From Candidatus Aenigmatarchaeota archaeon (GTDB lineage Archaea; Aenigmatarchaeota; Aenigmatarchaeia; GW2011-AR5): a DNA stretch of 35,563 nt. Within the stretch, counting starts at the first letter, position 1; each line of letters opens with the position of its first letter. Under the pieces are notes generated by a model. The model was not told where the DNA came from, did not search any database, and was given only the letters and a program-made list of their open reading frames with translations. The position numbers and the translations under genes are program-made. Of this stretch, positions 28,434 to 35,107 are shown piece after piece. Location of the stretch: NCBI GenBank assembly GCA_016180925.1, contig JACPAH010000013.1, forward strand, positions 1 through 35,563. The letters run 5' to 3'.

Positions 28434-28962
28434 ATCCCGCGCCCTGCAGGCTTTCCACATAATCAACGACTACTCCGTTCATCATCTGCATGCTGCCGGG
28501 GTCGACAAAATACTTGAGGCCGTCATTCTCGAAAACAGCGTCGTCCTGCGCCGGGGACTGCTCGAAATCCATCAGGTAAGAATATCCTGAGCAGCCGCCG
28601 CGCTTCACGCCTATCCTGAGGCCCCATCCTTCCTTCCCGCTGCTCTTCATTATTTCAAGCACTTTCTTGGCGGCAAAATCCGTAACTACGACCTTCCCGC
28701 CCCCGAGCTTCTTTATCTCCTCTGCCGGCATCGTGGCGCGCTTCGCGACAGCGGCATTCATCTCATCGAGCATGCTATGCAAAGTGGCGTCCTCCATCCC
28801 ATGGCTTACGATACCCTGCTCCAGCGTCTCATGGACATTGACGTGGCACCCGAAGCAATGGAGCCCGTAGCTCATCATTATGTCGACGGTTTCGGGGTAC
28901 TTCTCGACGATATCCCCTATGGTCATGTCTTTTGTGACGGCATGCTCGGTCTTGGTTTCCAT
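28375..28962 (-). CDS. DUF1858-HesB/IscA fusion, Fe-S cluster carrier
   Basis: A 195-residue two-domain protein. Residues 1 to about 72 are a DUF1858-type domain (TIGDIVEKYPETVDIMMSYG followed by LHCFGCH with Cys36/Cys39), as found near hybrid cluster proteins and ScdA-like repair proteins. Residues about 88-195 are an A-type Fe-S carrier (HesB/IscA/ErpA) with Cys124 (GGCSGYSY) and Cys188-Gly-Cys190 at the C-terminus. A-type carriers hand [4Fe-4S] or [2Fe-2S] clusters to target enzymes. ATG 28962 has AAGGTG six bases upstream; GTG 28971 lies in that site. The ferredoxin stop is 12 bases before the start, so they form one operon. A radical SAM enzyme with several clusters lies just upstream. 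Confidence 0.9.
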   Translation of the reverse strand: METKTEHAVTKDMTIGDIVEKYPETVDIMMSYGLHCFGCHVNVHETLEQGIVSHGMEDATLHSMLDEMNAAVAKRATMPAEEIKKLGGGKVVVTDFAAKKVLEIMKSSGKEGWGLRIGVKRGGCSGYSYLMDFEQSPAQDDAVFENDGLKYFVDPGSMQMMNGVVVDYVESLQGAGFKIENPNAESSCGCGKSFG

Positions 28963-28974
28963 AATTATCACCTT

Positions 28975-29238
28975 CTAAAATATCTTTTCTCCCGTTTCTT
29001 TATTAAAGATATGGATGACAAGCGTAGGGCAGCCCTCGGCAGCCTGTTTATTCGCCGGAAGGTCCTGCTCGTCTATCTCCTTGACCCACAAGCCTTTCGC
29101 CTCGTCGAACTTTCCGCCCTTCAGCACGGCCTTGCCATTGGCAGCGATTTCCCAGTCCTTCTCGGAGAAGGCGGCGCAGACGCCGGCCCCTATGCATCCC
29201 TTTTCGTCGTATTCTACAATATACTTGCCCATAAGCAT
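28975..29238 (-). CDS. Ferredoxin with a reduced cysteine set
   Basis: A ferredoxin of 87 residues related to the one at 14300, sharing the pattern of a C-terminal VIHI and KETGEKIF. The cluster motif reads CIGAGVCAAFSEKDW: the central Cys is replaced by Ala and the distal CP is absent, leaving only three cysteines (in CIG, GVC and GCPTLVIHI). Three cysteines can hold a [3Fe-4S] cluster, or a [4Fe-4S] with a non-Cys ligand, as in haloarchaeal and some thermophile ferredoxins. ATG 29238 is chosen for its position about 25 bases after TTTAATAT; ATG 29232 is an alternative. It is flanked by the Tes gene and the DUF1858-HesB gene. Confidence 0.88.
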   Translation of the reverse strand: MLMGKYIVEYDEKGCIGAGVCAAFSEKDWEIAANGKAVLKGGKFDEAKGLWVKEIDEQDLPANKQAAEGCPTLVIHIFNKETGEKIF

Positions 29239-29277
29239 CACAGAAAAGTATAAAGCAAAAATATTAAAATGCGGGGC

Positions 29278-31197
29278 TTAGCAGCCGCATCCACTTGAAC
29301 AGCCGCCTCCGGCAGGGTTCTCCATCGTCGCTTTTTTATGCGCGGGCTGCGGAGCGCCGAGCATCTGAAGCGGCACGAATCCGCCCGAAGTCGCTGCCGG
29401 CATGGGCTCATAAGCCTCCTCTCCCCAGTCGCTCTCAGGGACCACCTTGGTCATGGAGCGCCTGTACTGGTTGAAGTTGCCGACTATGCTCTGGATTTCC
29501 TCCTTGGAGAACTTCCTGTGGTGCTTGTCCTCGTTCAATTTCTTTCCGGTCCTCTTCTCCCATTCCACCGCAGGGATGCTGAATTTCCTCTGTATGCGGT
29601 CCCTGTAGAGTTCCGGGATGACATTGAACGTGCAGAAAGGAAGCACGCGGCCGTCAGGCGTAGCGTAGTGAATATCGCACTTGTGTATGCGGTCGATGTC
29701 CCAGTTGAACGGGTCCTGGAAGTGCATCATGCCGAGGAACAGCGAATTCATGTGGAATTCCGCCAGTCCATGGTAGTTGGAGCCGCCGACAGCCCCTGCA
29801 AGCATCCTCACGAACTTGAGGTTCTTCGGCTTCTTGTCCTCGTCAACGTACTTGCGTATGTTTAACATGAGCTTGGCAAGTGACAGGGTGGTCCTGAGCT
29901 TCCTGAACTTGGCCGCCTCTATGTCCCTCGTAAGCTGGCCAAGATAGTCAAAAAAGCCTTCGACGTCGAAGAACTCCGGCAAAGGCACGATTCTGTTTCC
30001 GTCCTTGAATATGTAAGTCGCCATGCCGCACTGGAAGTGGATTGACAGGCGGTATTTGGGCTCCTGCTTCACCGACTCAATGAAATCGGTTATCTGCTTG
30101 GCGCAGGGCACGGGGAACCAATGTTCCCTCCCGATTTGCCCGTCAGTCTGGGCCTCTATGCGCTTTATGGCGCCGGGTATCGTTATTCTCTGCTTCTTTC
30201 GCAGGGCATCGGGCATCCTTCCCACCAGTGAAACAGGCTGGAAGTTGACGCTCCTGACTTTCCCTATGTTTCCGATGCCGAATCTTATTATGTCGCCGAG
30301 TTCGTGGTCGTTGATGCCCCCTATCACGGTTGGCACGAGAACGACTCCTATTCCCGCCTTGGCGCAGTTGTCTATCGCCTGCTGCGCCTCCCAGTAATTC
30401 TTCGGGTTCGTCTCAGGCGTCATGCCGTCGAAGCTCATGTAAAGGTTGCTGACCCCGGCGGTGCGCAGATTAACAGACAATTGCGGGTCGCGGCAAAGGT
30501 TGATGCCGTTCGTATTAAGCTGGACGTGGCTGTATCCGAGGTCCTTGGCTGCCTTCACGATTTCAGGCAAATCCTCCCTCAGGGTGGGTTCGCCGCCCGT
30601 ATACTGGACTGAATTCGCGCCTACAGGCTTCTCGTTCTTCATCCTCTTGAGCATGAATTTTATCTGGTCCATTGTTGGCTCGTATATTGGCTCCCCTTCC
30701 TTTGCATAGAAGAAGCAGTACCAGCACGTCAAATCACACCGATTCGTCACTACTATGTTGCCAAGACCGGTGTGCGACTCATGCTCAACACAGAGGCCGC
30801 AGTCAGTCGGGCAGTCGATTTCAAACTGGGATTTGTCAATATGGGGATTGAGTATCTTTATTCCGGGGTCCTGGAATCTTTCCGCTTTCTTGTACATCTC
30901 GTAGTCGCCCCAAGACAGTTCTTTATACACTCCATGCTCGGCGCACTGCTTCATTATCCATACCTTGTTGTGCCTCGCGAACGTGACCGAGTCTATCTTC
31001 ATCATGTCGAATTTTTCCTCGTCCACGCAACCAGGACACAAGGACTGGTGGAACTTGAGGATGCGGGCGTCTTCGGGCAGCAAAGCCACAAGACGCTGCT
31101 TCCTATCAATAGAATAATCCTTCACATACGGCGAAGTCGCGACCTCTGCGAAATCGCTCCTGTTCTTCTCGATTGCCTGCGGATATGCATTCACCAT
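29278..31197 (-). CDS. tes: Radical SAM enzyme, tetraether lipid synthase (Tes) family
   Basis: Member of the MJ0619/COG1964 radical SAM family; MJ0619-type Tes joins the phytanyl chains of two archaeol molecules to make GDGT tetraether lipid. In 639 residues: a rubredoxin-like metal site with CPGC (Cys54, Cys57) and CAEHG (Cys85), an auxiliary cluster motif CPTDCGLC (Cys129, Cys133, Cys136), the radical SAM motif CDLTCWYC (Cys154, Cys158, Cys161) and GGEP (201-204). The C-terminal tail ends GGGCSSGCGC, an unusual cysteine cluster. GGAGGAGA precedes ATG 31197. The promoter has an operator like that of superoxide dismutase, and a MarR/GbsR-like regulator is divergent. Confidence 0.82.
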   Translation of the reverse strand: MVNAYPQAIEKNRSDFAEVATSPYVKDYSIDRKQRLVALLPEDARILKFHQSLCPGCVDEEKFDMMKIDSVTFARHNKVWIMKQCAEHGVYKELSWGDYEMYKKAERFQDPGIKILNPHIDKSQFEIDCPTDCGLCVEHESHTGLGNIVVTNRCDLTCWYCFFYAKEGEPIYEPTMDQIKFMLKRMKNEKPVGANSVQYTGGEPTLREDLPEIVKAAKDLGYSHVQLNTNGINLCRDPQLSVNLRTAGVSNLYMSFDGMTPETNPKNYWEAQQAIDNCAKAGIGVVLVPTVIGGINDHELGDIIRFGIGNIGKVRSVNFQPVSLVGRMPDALRKKQRITIPGAIKRIEAQTDGQIGREHWFPVPCAKQITDFIESVKQEPKYRLSIHFQCGMATYIFKDGNRIVPLPEFFDVEGFFDYLGQLTRDIEAAKFRKLRTTLSLAKLMLNIRKYVDEDKKPKNLKFVRMLAGAVGGSNYHGLAEFHMNSLFLGMMHFQDPFNWDIDRIHKCDIHYATPDGRVLPFCTFNVIPELYRDRIQRKFSIPAVEWEKRTGKKLNEDKHHRKFSKEEIQSIVGNFNQYRRSMTKVVPESDWGEEAYEPMPAATSGGFVPLQMLGAPQPAHKKATMENPAGGGCSSGCGC

Positions 31198-31202
31198 TCT
31201 AT

Positions 31203-31245
31203 CTCCTCCGAATTAACTTTTAGGAATTTATAAAAGTTATAAATA
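31203..31245 (-). promoter_or_regulatory. Tes promoter with operator shared with superoxide dismutase
   Basis: The plus-strand sequence CTTTTAGGAATTTATAAAAG (31217-31236) matches the superoxide dismutase operator at 17 of 20 positions, and the identity runs on into TTATAA, the TATA box of the minus-strand gene. As at 15248, the operator sits just downstream of the TATA box, over the expected transcription start. The ribosome site GGAGGAGA follows at 31202-31209. Confidence 0.6.
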
Positions 31246-31307
31246 ATATGGCTTTTCAAACTATATAAATGTTTAAACTTCTACAAATCATTACCTGATG
31301 ATAGTTT

Positions 31308-31775
31308 ATGGGAGACGACATGGAGTTCAGGAAGAGTATATATTCGACTTTCTCGGCGGTAGCTTCAACTCTCGGGTATAGCGAGGTCCACGGCATGATA
31401 ATATCGTCCCTTCTGGTGGAGAACAAGCCGCTCTGCCTGGATGATATCGCCAAAAAGACGGGATATTCGCTGTCGTCAATATCCATATCGCTGGACCTGC
31501 TGGAGCTGGTGGGTATAATAAGGAAGATGAAGAACACCGGCGACAGGAAAATATACGTGAAGCTTGAAGGGGACCTCCTCGAGAGCCTGAAAACGGCGTT
31601 CATACTGAAGCTGAAGAAGGAGATACTGAAGACGAAGATGGAGATGTCAAAGCACAGGAGCGACTCGAAGGACAAAAACACGTCCCAGATGATATTCACC
31701 ATGGAGAAGGAGCTGAAGAGGCTGGACACATACATAGACAGGCTGGCCCAGGTGCAGATACCGCCCAAGAAATAG
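31308..31775 (+). CDS. GbsR/MarR-like winged-helix regulator
   Basis: A 155-residue transcriptional regulator. The winged-helix domain lies at about residues 10-85 (SEVHGMIISSLLVENKPLCLDDIAKKTGYSLSSISISLDLLELVGII, then a wing MKNTGDRKIYVKLEG), and residues 90-150 form a long charged dimerisation helix. This is the layout of the GbsR branch of MarR-type regulators (COG1510). No metal- or cluster-binding cysteine pair is present: there is only Cys44, so redox sensing would have to use a single thiol or a ligand. It is divergent from Tes and is the natural candidate for the factor that binds the shared Tes/superoxide dismutase operator. Confidence 0.8.
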   Translation: MGDDMEFRKSIYSTFSAVASTLGYSEVHGMIISSLLVENKPLCLDDIAKKTGYSLSSISISLDLLELVGIIRKMKNTGDRKIYVKLEGDLLESLKTAFILKLKKEILKTKMEMSKHRSDSKDKNTSQMIFTMEKELKRLDTYIDRLAQVQIPPKK

Positions 31776-31777
31776 CT

Positions 31778-31798
31778 TTAAATATATAGAGTTCTATA
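31778..31798 (+). promoter_or_regulatory. Toxin-antitoxin promoter with small inverted repeat
   Basis: TTTAAATATA (31778-31787) is a TATA element. It overlaps the inverted repeat TATAGA (31785-31790) and TCTATA (31793-31798), spaced by two bases. The antitoxin ATG follows at 31821 with GGTGA before it. This is the expected position for autorepression by an RHH antitoxin. Confidence 0.45.
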
Positions 31799-31820
31799 GT
31801 TAGTTATTGGTGAACATATA

Positions 31821-32048
31821 ATGTCAGCCGTTACGACCATACAAATAGACAAAAAAGTTCTGGAAAAGTTAAAAGAGGCAAAAGAATATCCAGAACAGAC
31901 TTACAATTCACTGCTTGAAAAAATGGTTGAAACCTTCAAAGACGTCAGAAAAAGGGACAGCTACGACAAATATCTGCACCACATTCAAAAACAGAAAATG
32001 AAGGAGCTTTGGGATAACAAGGAAGATGAGGAATGGGAGCATGCCTAG
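31821..32048 (+). CDS. Antitoxin, RHH/DUF7557-like
   Basis: A 75-residue protein with an N-terminal strand (TTIQIDKKVLEKLKEA) and following helices (TYNSLLEKMVETFKDV) matching the ribbon-helix-helix pattern of archaeal type II antitoxins. The second half (KRDSYDKYLHHIQKQKMKELWDNKEDEEWEHA) is charged and probably disordered until it wraps around the toxin. GGTGA lies seven bases before ATG 31821. The toxin gene starts inside its last codons, overlapping by eight bases. Codon use is AT-rich compared with the adjacent regulator gene. Confidence 0.78.
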   Translation: MSAVTTIQIDKKVLEKLKEAKEYPEQTYNSLLEKMVETFKDVRKRDSYDKYLHHIQKQKMKELWDNKEDEEWEHA

Positions 32049-32352
32049 TTCAGGCGATGTTGTCCTTGCAGAGGTTCAGTTTACGGATACATTTGAAGTA
32101 AAGTCAAGACCAGCTGTTGTTTTATTTGAAGAGCTAGGAAATATCGTCATAGCAGGCATAACAAGTAATACTTCCATGAAAGGCGTAAAACTGACAAAAA
32201 AAGATGGTGCCATAAAAGACAGCATAATAAAAACAAATTATATATTTACAATAACAGAAAATGCCATTAAAAAGAAATTATTTTCATTGAACAAACAGAA
32301 AAAAATCGAGCTTTACGAGGATATAAACAACAAACTTTCAAATTTGAAATAA
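32041..32352 (+). CDS. PemK/MazF-like toxin
   Basis: A 103-residue protein of the PemK/MazF endoribonuclease fold. Recognisable parts are PSSGDVVLAEVQFTD (strand 1, which normally reads GdivlvdfpptD), KSRPAVVLFEELGNIVIAGITSN (the K-x-RPavV signature with the catalytic-type Arg and Thr/Ser residues) and the C-terminal helix LNKQKKIELYEDINNKL. MazF toxins cleave mRNA at short sequence motifs and are neutralised by the partner antitoxin. ATG 32041 is preferred over 32026 because GAGG lies nine bases before it and it gives the tight overlap with the antitoxin. Low GC is consistent with a mobile cassette. Confidence 0.8.
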   Translation: MPSSGDVVLAEVQFTDTFEVKSRPAVVLFEELGNIVIAGITSNTSMKGVKLTKKDGAIKDSIIKTNYIFTITENAIKKKLFSLNKQKKIELYEDINNKLSNLK

Positions 32353-32354
32353 AT

Positions 32355-33167
32355 TTAACCTACAACGACTTTCCCGCTTTCTGTATCGAGTTCGGCGCCC
32401 TTGGAATGGAACCCTTTCTTTACCGTGGCGATGCAAAAGCCACCAGCGGAGCTCGTGACGTTCCCGGCTTCCTTACCATCCTTGAAAAGCTTTTCGCCTT
32501 TCTTCACGTCTCCGCGGAGCATTACAACTCTTTTCGGCAGCTCTCCGCCGTACGCCTTCATGCGGGCGACGATTTCCTGGCCTGTGTAGCAGCCCTTGTC
32601 GTAGGATATAATATTATCAAGGCCTAGCTCTAGAACCATACAAGAGCTGTCATAATCCTTCCCGTGTTCAGGAAGGCCTTTCCCTATCCTGTACACCTCG
32701 TAATCCTCCGCCGCGCCTTTCTCGAAGGCCTTCTCCCAGAATCTTTCGGCATGTTCCACTGGCACGAGGAAGTCAGCCCTGTCAATGAGGCAGTTCCCCA
32801 TATCCAGTGTCTTCGCGCCGGCGAATTCGCCCTCAATGATTTCACCCCTCTTGGCGCACCACATCGAGGAGAAGGATATATAAGTGCCTGAAAGGTCTTC
32901 AACAGCGCATTTATCTAATGGAGAAGGCTTCAGGTGTTCCATCAGGGGTTTGTGCGCGGCAGCATCCGATACCAAGACGTAATACCCGCCTATGCTGTAA
33001 ACGCTGCTTATTGCAATAACTTTCCCGAACCTGTCGGTGAAGGCCGTGCCGATTCCTTCACCGGGCTTCAGGCCCTTTATGTCGTTGGTGCACACGCTAT
33101 GGAGGAAGTCGCAGGCGCCGATGCCGGAGACCTTCAGGGCGCTCAAAGGGAGGCGGACGAGCTTCAT
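32355..33167 (-). CDS. ygfZ: YgfZ/IBA57-like folate-dependent Fe-S protein factor
   Basis: A GcvT-fold protein of 270 residues with the diagnostic KGCYTGQEIVARMKAYGG segment (from residue 191) that contains the essential Cys193. YgfZ/IBA57 proteins use folate to help build or repair [4Fe-4S] clusters in target enzymes, including radical SAM proteins. That role would fit a window with a multi-cluster radical SAM enzyme, an A-type carrier fusion and an Mrp-like ATPase, though it is not in an operon with them. Its start MKLVRLPLSALKVSGIGACDFLHS matches the N-terminal GcvT fold. The stop lies two bases from that of the convergent toxin gene. Confidence 0.88.
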   Translation of the reverse strand: MKLVRLPLSALKVSGIGACDFLHSVCTNDIKGLKPGEGIGTAFTDRFGKVIAISSVYSIGGYYVLVSDAAAHKPLMEHLKPSPLDKCAVEDLSGTYISFSSMWCAKRGEIIEGEFAGAKTLDMGNCLIDRADFLVPVEHAERFWEKAFEKGAAEDYEVYRIGKGLPEHGKDYDSSCMVLELGLDNIISYDKGCYTGQEIVARMKAYGGELPKRVVMLRGDVKKGEKLFKDGKEAGNVTSSAGGFCIATVKKGFHSKGAELDTESGKVVVG

Positions 33168-33193
33168 GGAATGAAATAAAACAGCAATGCTCT

Positions 33194-34314
33194 TTAGCCT
33201 TCGTATTTCATGAATGCGCCGTTCCTTACTATTCTCAATTCGATGGGCATCCTGGAATTTCCATTTTCGTCAATGCTGATTATGCCGTTCACCCCGCGAT
33301 AACCCTTCACTTCGAGCAGCTCGTCTTTCACACATTCCGTATTTTTGCCGCATTTCCTGACTGCACCGGCCATAATCTTGGCGGCGTCATAGCCAGCGCC
33401 GACGTACATGGGCAGGGATGCCTCGCTTTTCCCGAACTTTTTGTTGTATTTATCCAGGAATACCGTGAATTCTTCGGAACCTGAAATCTGCGGATATGTG
33501 TAAATTATGCCTTCGGTGAGATTTCCCGTAGCGGCAACTATTGCAGTGTCCTGGATGTTCGACACGCTGAAAACGCCCTTCCCTACGTCTAGTTCCTTCA
33601 TCTGGCTTATGATATTTATGAAGTTCGGCGAATATCCCACCAGAACAACGGCCTGCGATCCGTCATTCTTTATTTTTGCCAGGATGCCCCTGAAATCCGC
33701 ATTCGACCTGTCAAATGCCTCTGCATTCAGTATATTTCCTCTGTATGCATTCTCAAAAGTTTCCTTATTCTCAACACCATATTCGTCATTCACATAAACA
33801 ATTGAAACAGAGCCGATTCCTTTATCTTCCATATGTTCCGCCAGGGCTTTCGTCTGCAATCCTATGGAAGGAAGTATGGTGAAGCTGAAATCACCGGCTT
33901 CCCTTATTGCCCTTGTGCTGACCCCAACAGTAATCATTACTACATGCTCCTCTTCGGCAAGCTTTGATGCCGGAATTGATGCCGCATTGCAGAGAGGCCC
34001 CAGAATAAACCTGTTTTCTTTCAAGACATTGAATGAATTTATGGCTGCCTGGCCCTGGCACTGGTCGTCCTGAATAACGTATTCGAATCCCTCCTCGTCC
34101 TTTGCTATTTCCATTCCCTGCAATGCCCATCCACCAAGATGAGAAGCGGCGCCGGTCATCCACCAAGATGAGAAGCGGCGCCGGTTAACGGCAAAGAAAC
34201 CCCTATATTGATTCTGCCAGAAACCACGTTTGCCGTCGGACTGTACATCAGAAAAATCCCGGATAATACAGCGGTTAAAGCAATCAAAACAAGTGCCTTC
34301 TTCCTCACACCCAT
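33194..34314 (-). pseudogene. Periplasmic branched-chain amino acid/ANF-type binding protein, frameshifted by a duplication
   Basis: A type 1 periplasmic binding protein of the LivK/amide-binding family that captures a substrate for an ABC importer or sensor. From ATG 34314 the sequence begins MGVRKKALVLIALTAVLSGI (signal or membrane anchor), then INIGVSLPLTGAASHLGG, the expected first strand and loop, and stops at a TGA created by a 29-base tandem duplication at 34128-34185. The rest continues in frame from an ATG at 34159, itself created by the repeat junction (MTGAASHLGGWALQGMEIAK), to the end at 33194. Removing one repeat copy restores a single protein. The downstream frame alone would lack the signal sequence. 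Confidence 0.85.
34128..34185. repeat. 29-bp perfect tandem duplication
   Basis: 34128-34156 and 34157-34185 are identical; each starts CATCCACCAAGATG and ends GCGCCGGT. It encodes TGAASHLGG twice in different frames and interrupts the binding-protein gene. Confidence 0.95.
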
Positions 34315-34372
34315 CAGTGTTAAATAAACTTTTGACAGCTTATTATTAATTTACCCCCTCTGGAGGTAACAT

Positions 34373-35107
34373 ATGGAAAATGAGATATTGCGTGATATGG
34401 GGTTTTCCGAGAGGGAAGCCAAGGTATACATCAGCCTGCTTTCCCTCGGGGAGACAACGGTAGGCCCCATAGCGGCCAAAACAAGGATACAGCACAGCAA
34501 GATATACCAGACGCTTGAAAAGCTCATCGACCGCGGGCTCGTCACTTTCGTGATAAAATCCAGGACAAAGTACTTCTCGGCCCAGAACCCGAAAATCATC
34601 CTTAACATGATAAAGGAAAAGGAGAGAAAATTCTCGGAAATCCTGCCAGATTTGCAGAAGAAAGCCGAATTCTCGAAAAAGCCACAGATAGCAACGGTAT
34701 ACGAGGGATACAGGGCAATAAAATCTATGTTTGAAACAATTCTGGACAGCGTGAATGAAAACAGCTTCTATTATGTCTTTGCGTTCAAGAGCGAATACAT
34801 AGAATCGCAAAATGCCCAAAAATTCCTGCAAAATACGCACATAAGGCTGTCGGAAATCGGCGTCGATGACAGGCTTATTGCAAACATATCGATAAGAAAT
34901 GAAATAAAGAATAACTATTCCGGCATAAAGAACATGAAGATAAGGTTTACAACTCTTAACATGCCAGTAGGCCTCATGATAATCAACAACAGGGTGATAA
35001 ACTGGGTATGGGGCGAAAGGCCTACGGCAGTCGAGATAGTTTCAGGCCAGATAGCATCCCAATACAAGAAATTCTTCCTTGACATCTGGGCAGAATCCAA
35101 GGCTTAA
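34373..35107 (+). CDS. TrmB-family transcriptional regulator
   Basis: A 244-residue archaeal regulator. The N-terminal winged helix is typical of TrmB: LRDMGFSEREAKVYISLLSLGETTVGPIAAKTRIQHSKIYQTLEKLIDRGLV (about residues 6-57), followed by a coiled linker (MIKEKERKFSEILPDLQKKAEF) and a C-terminal domain with the EGYRAIKSMFE segment common to the family. Sugar-binding TrmB proteins are longer, about 340 residues; this short form may respond to another ligand. A strong ribosome site GGAGGTAA precedes ATG 34373. It is flanked by two binding-protein genes, one divergent and one convergent, so it probably controls uptake or sensing of their ligand. Confidence 0.88.
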   Translation: MENEILRDMGFSEREAKVYISLLSLGETTVGPIAAKTRIQHSKIYQTLEKLIDRGLVTFVIKSRTKYFSAQNPKIILNMIKEKERKFSEILPDLQKKAEFSKKPQIATVYEGYRAIKSMFETILDSVNENSFYYVFAFKSEYIESQNAQKFLQNTHIRLSEIGVDDRLIANISIRNEIKNNYSGIKNMKIRFTTLNMPVGLMIINNRVINWVWGERPTAVEIVSGQIASQYKKFFLDIWAESKA

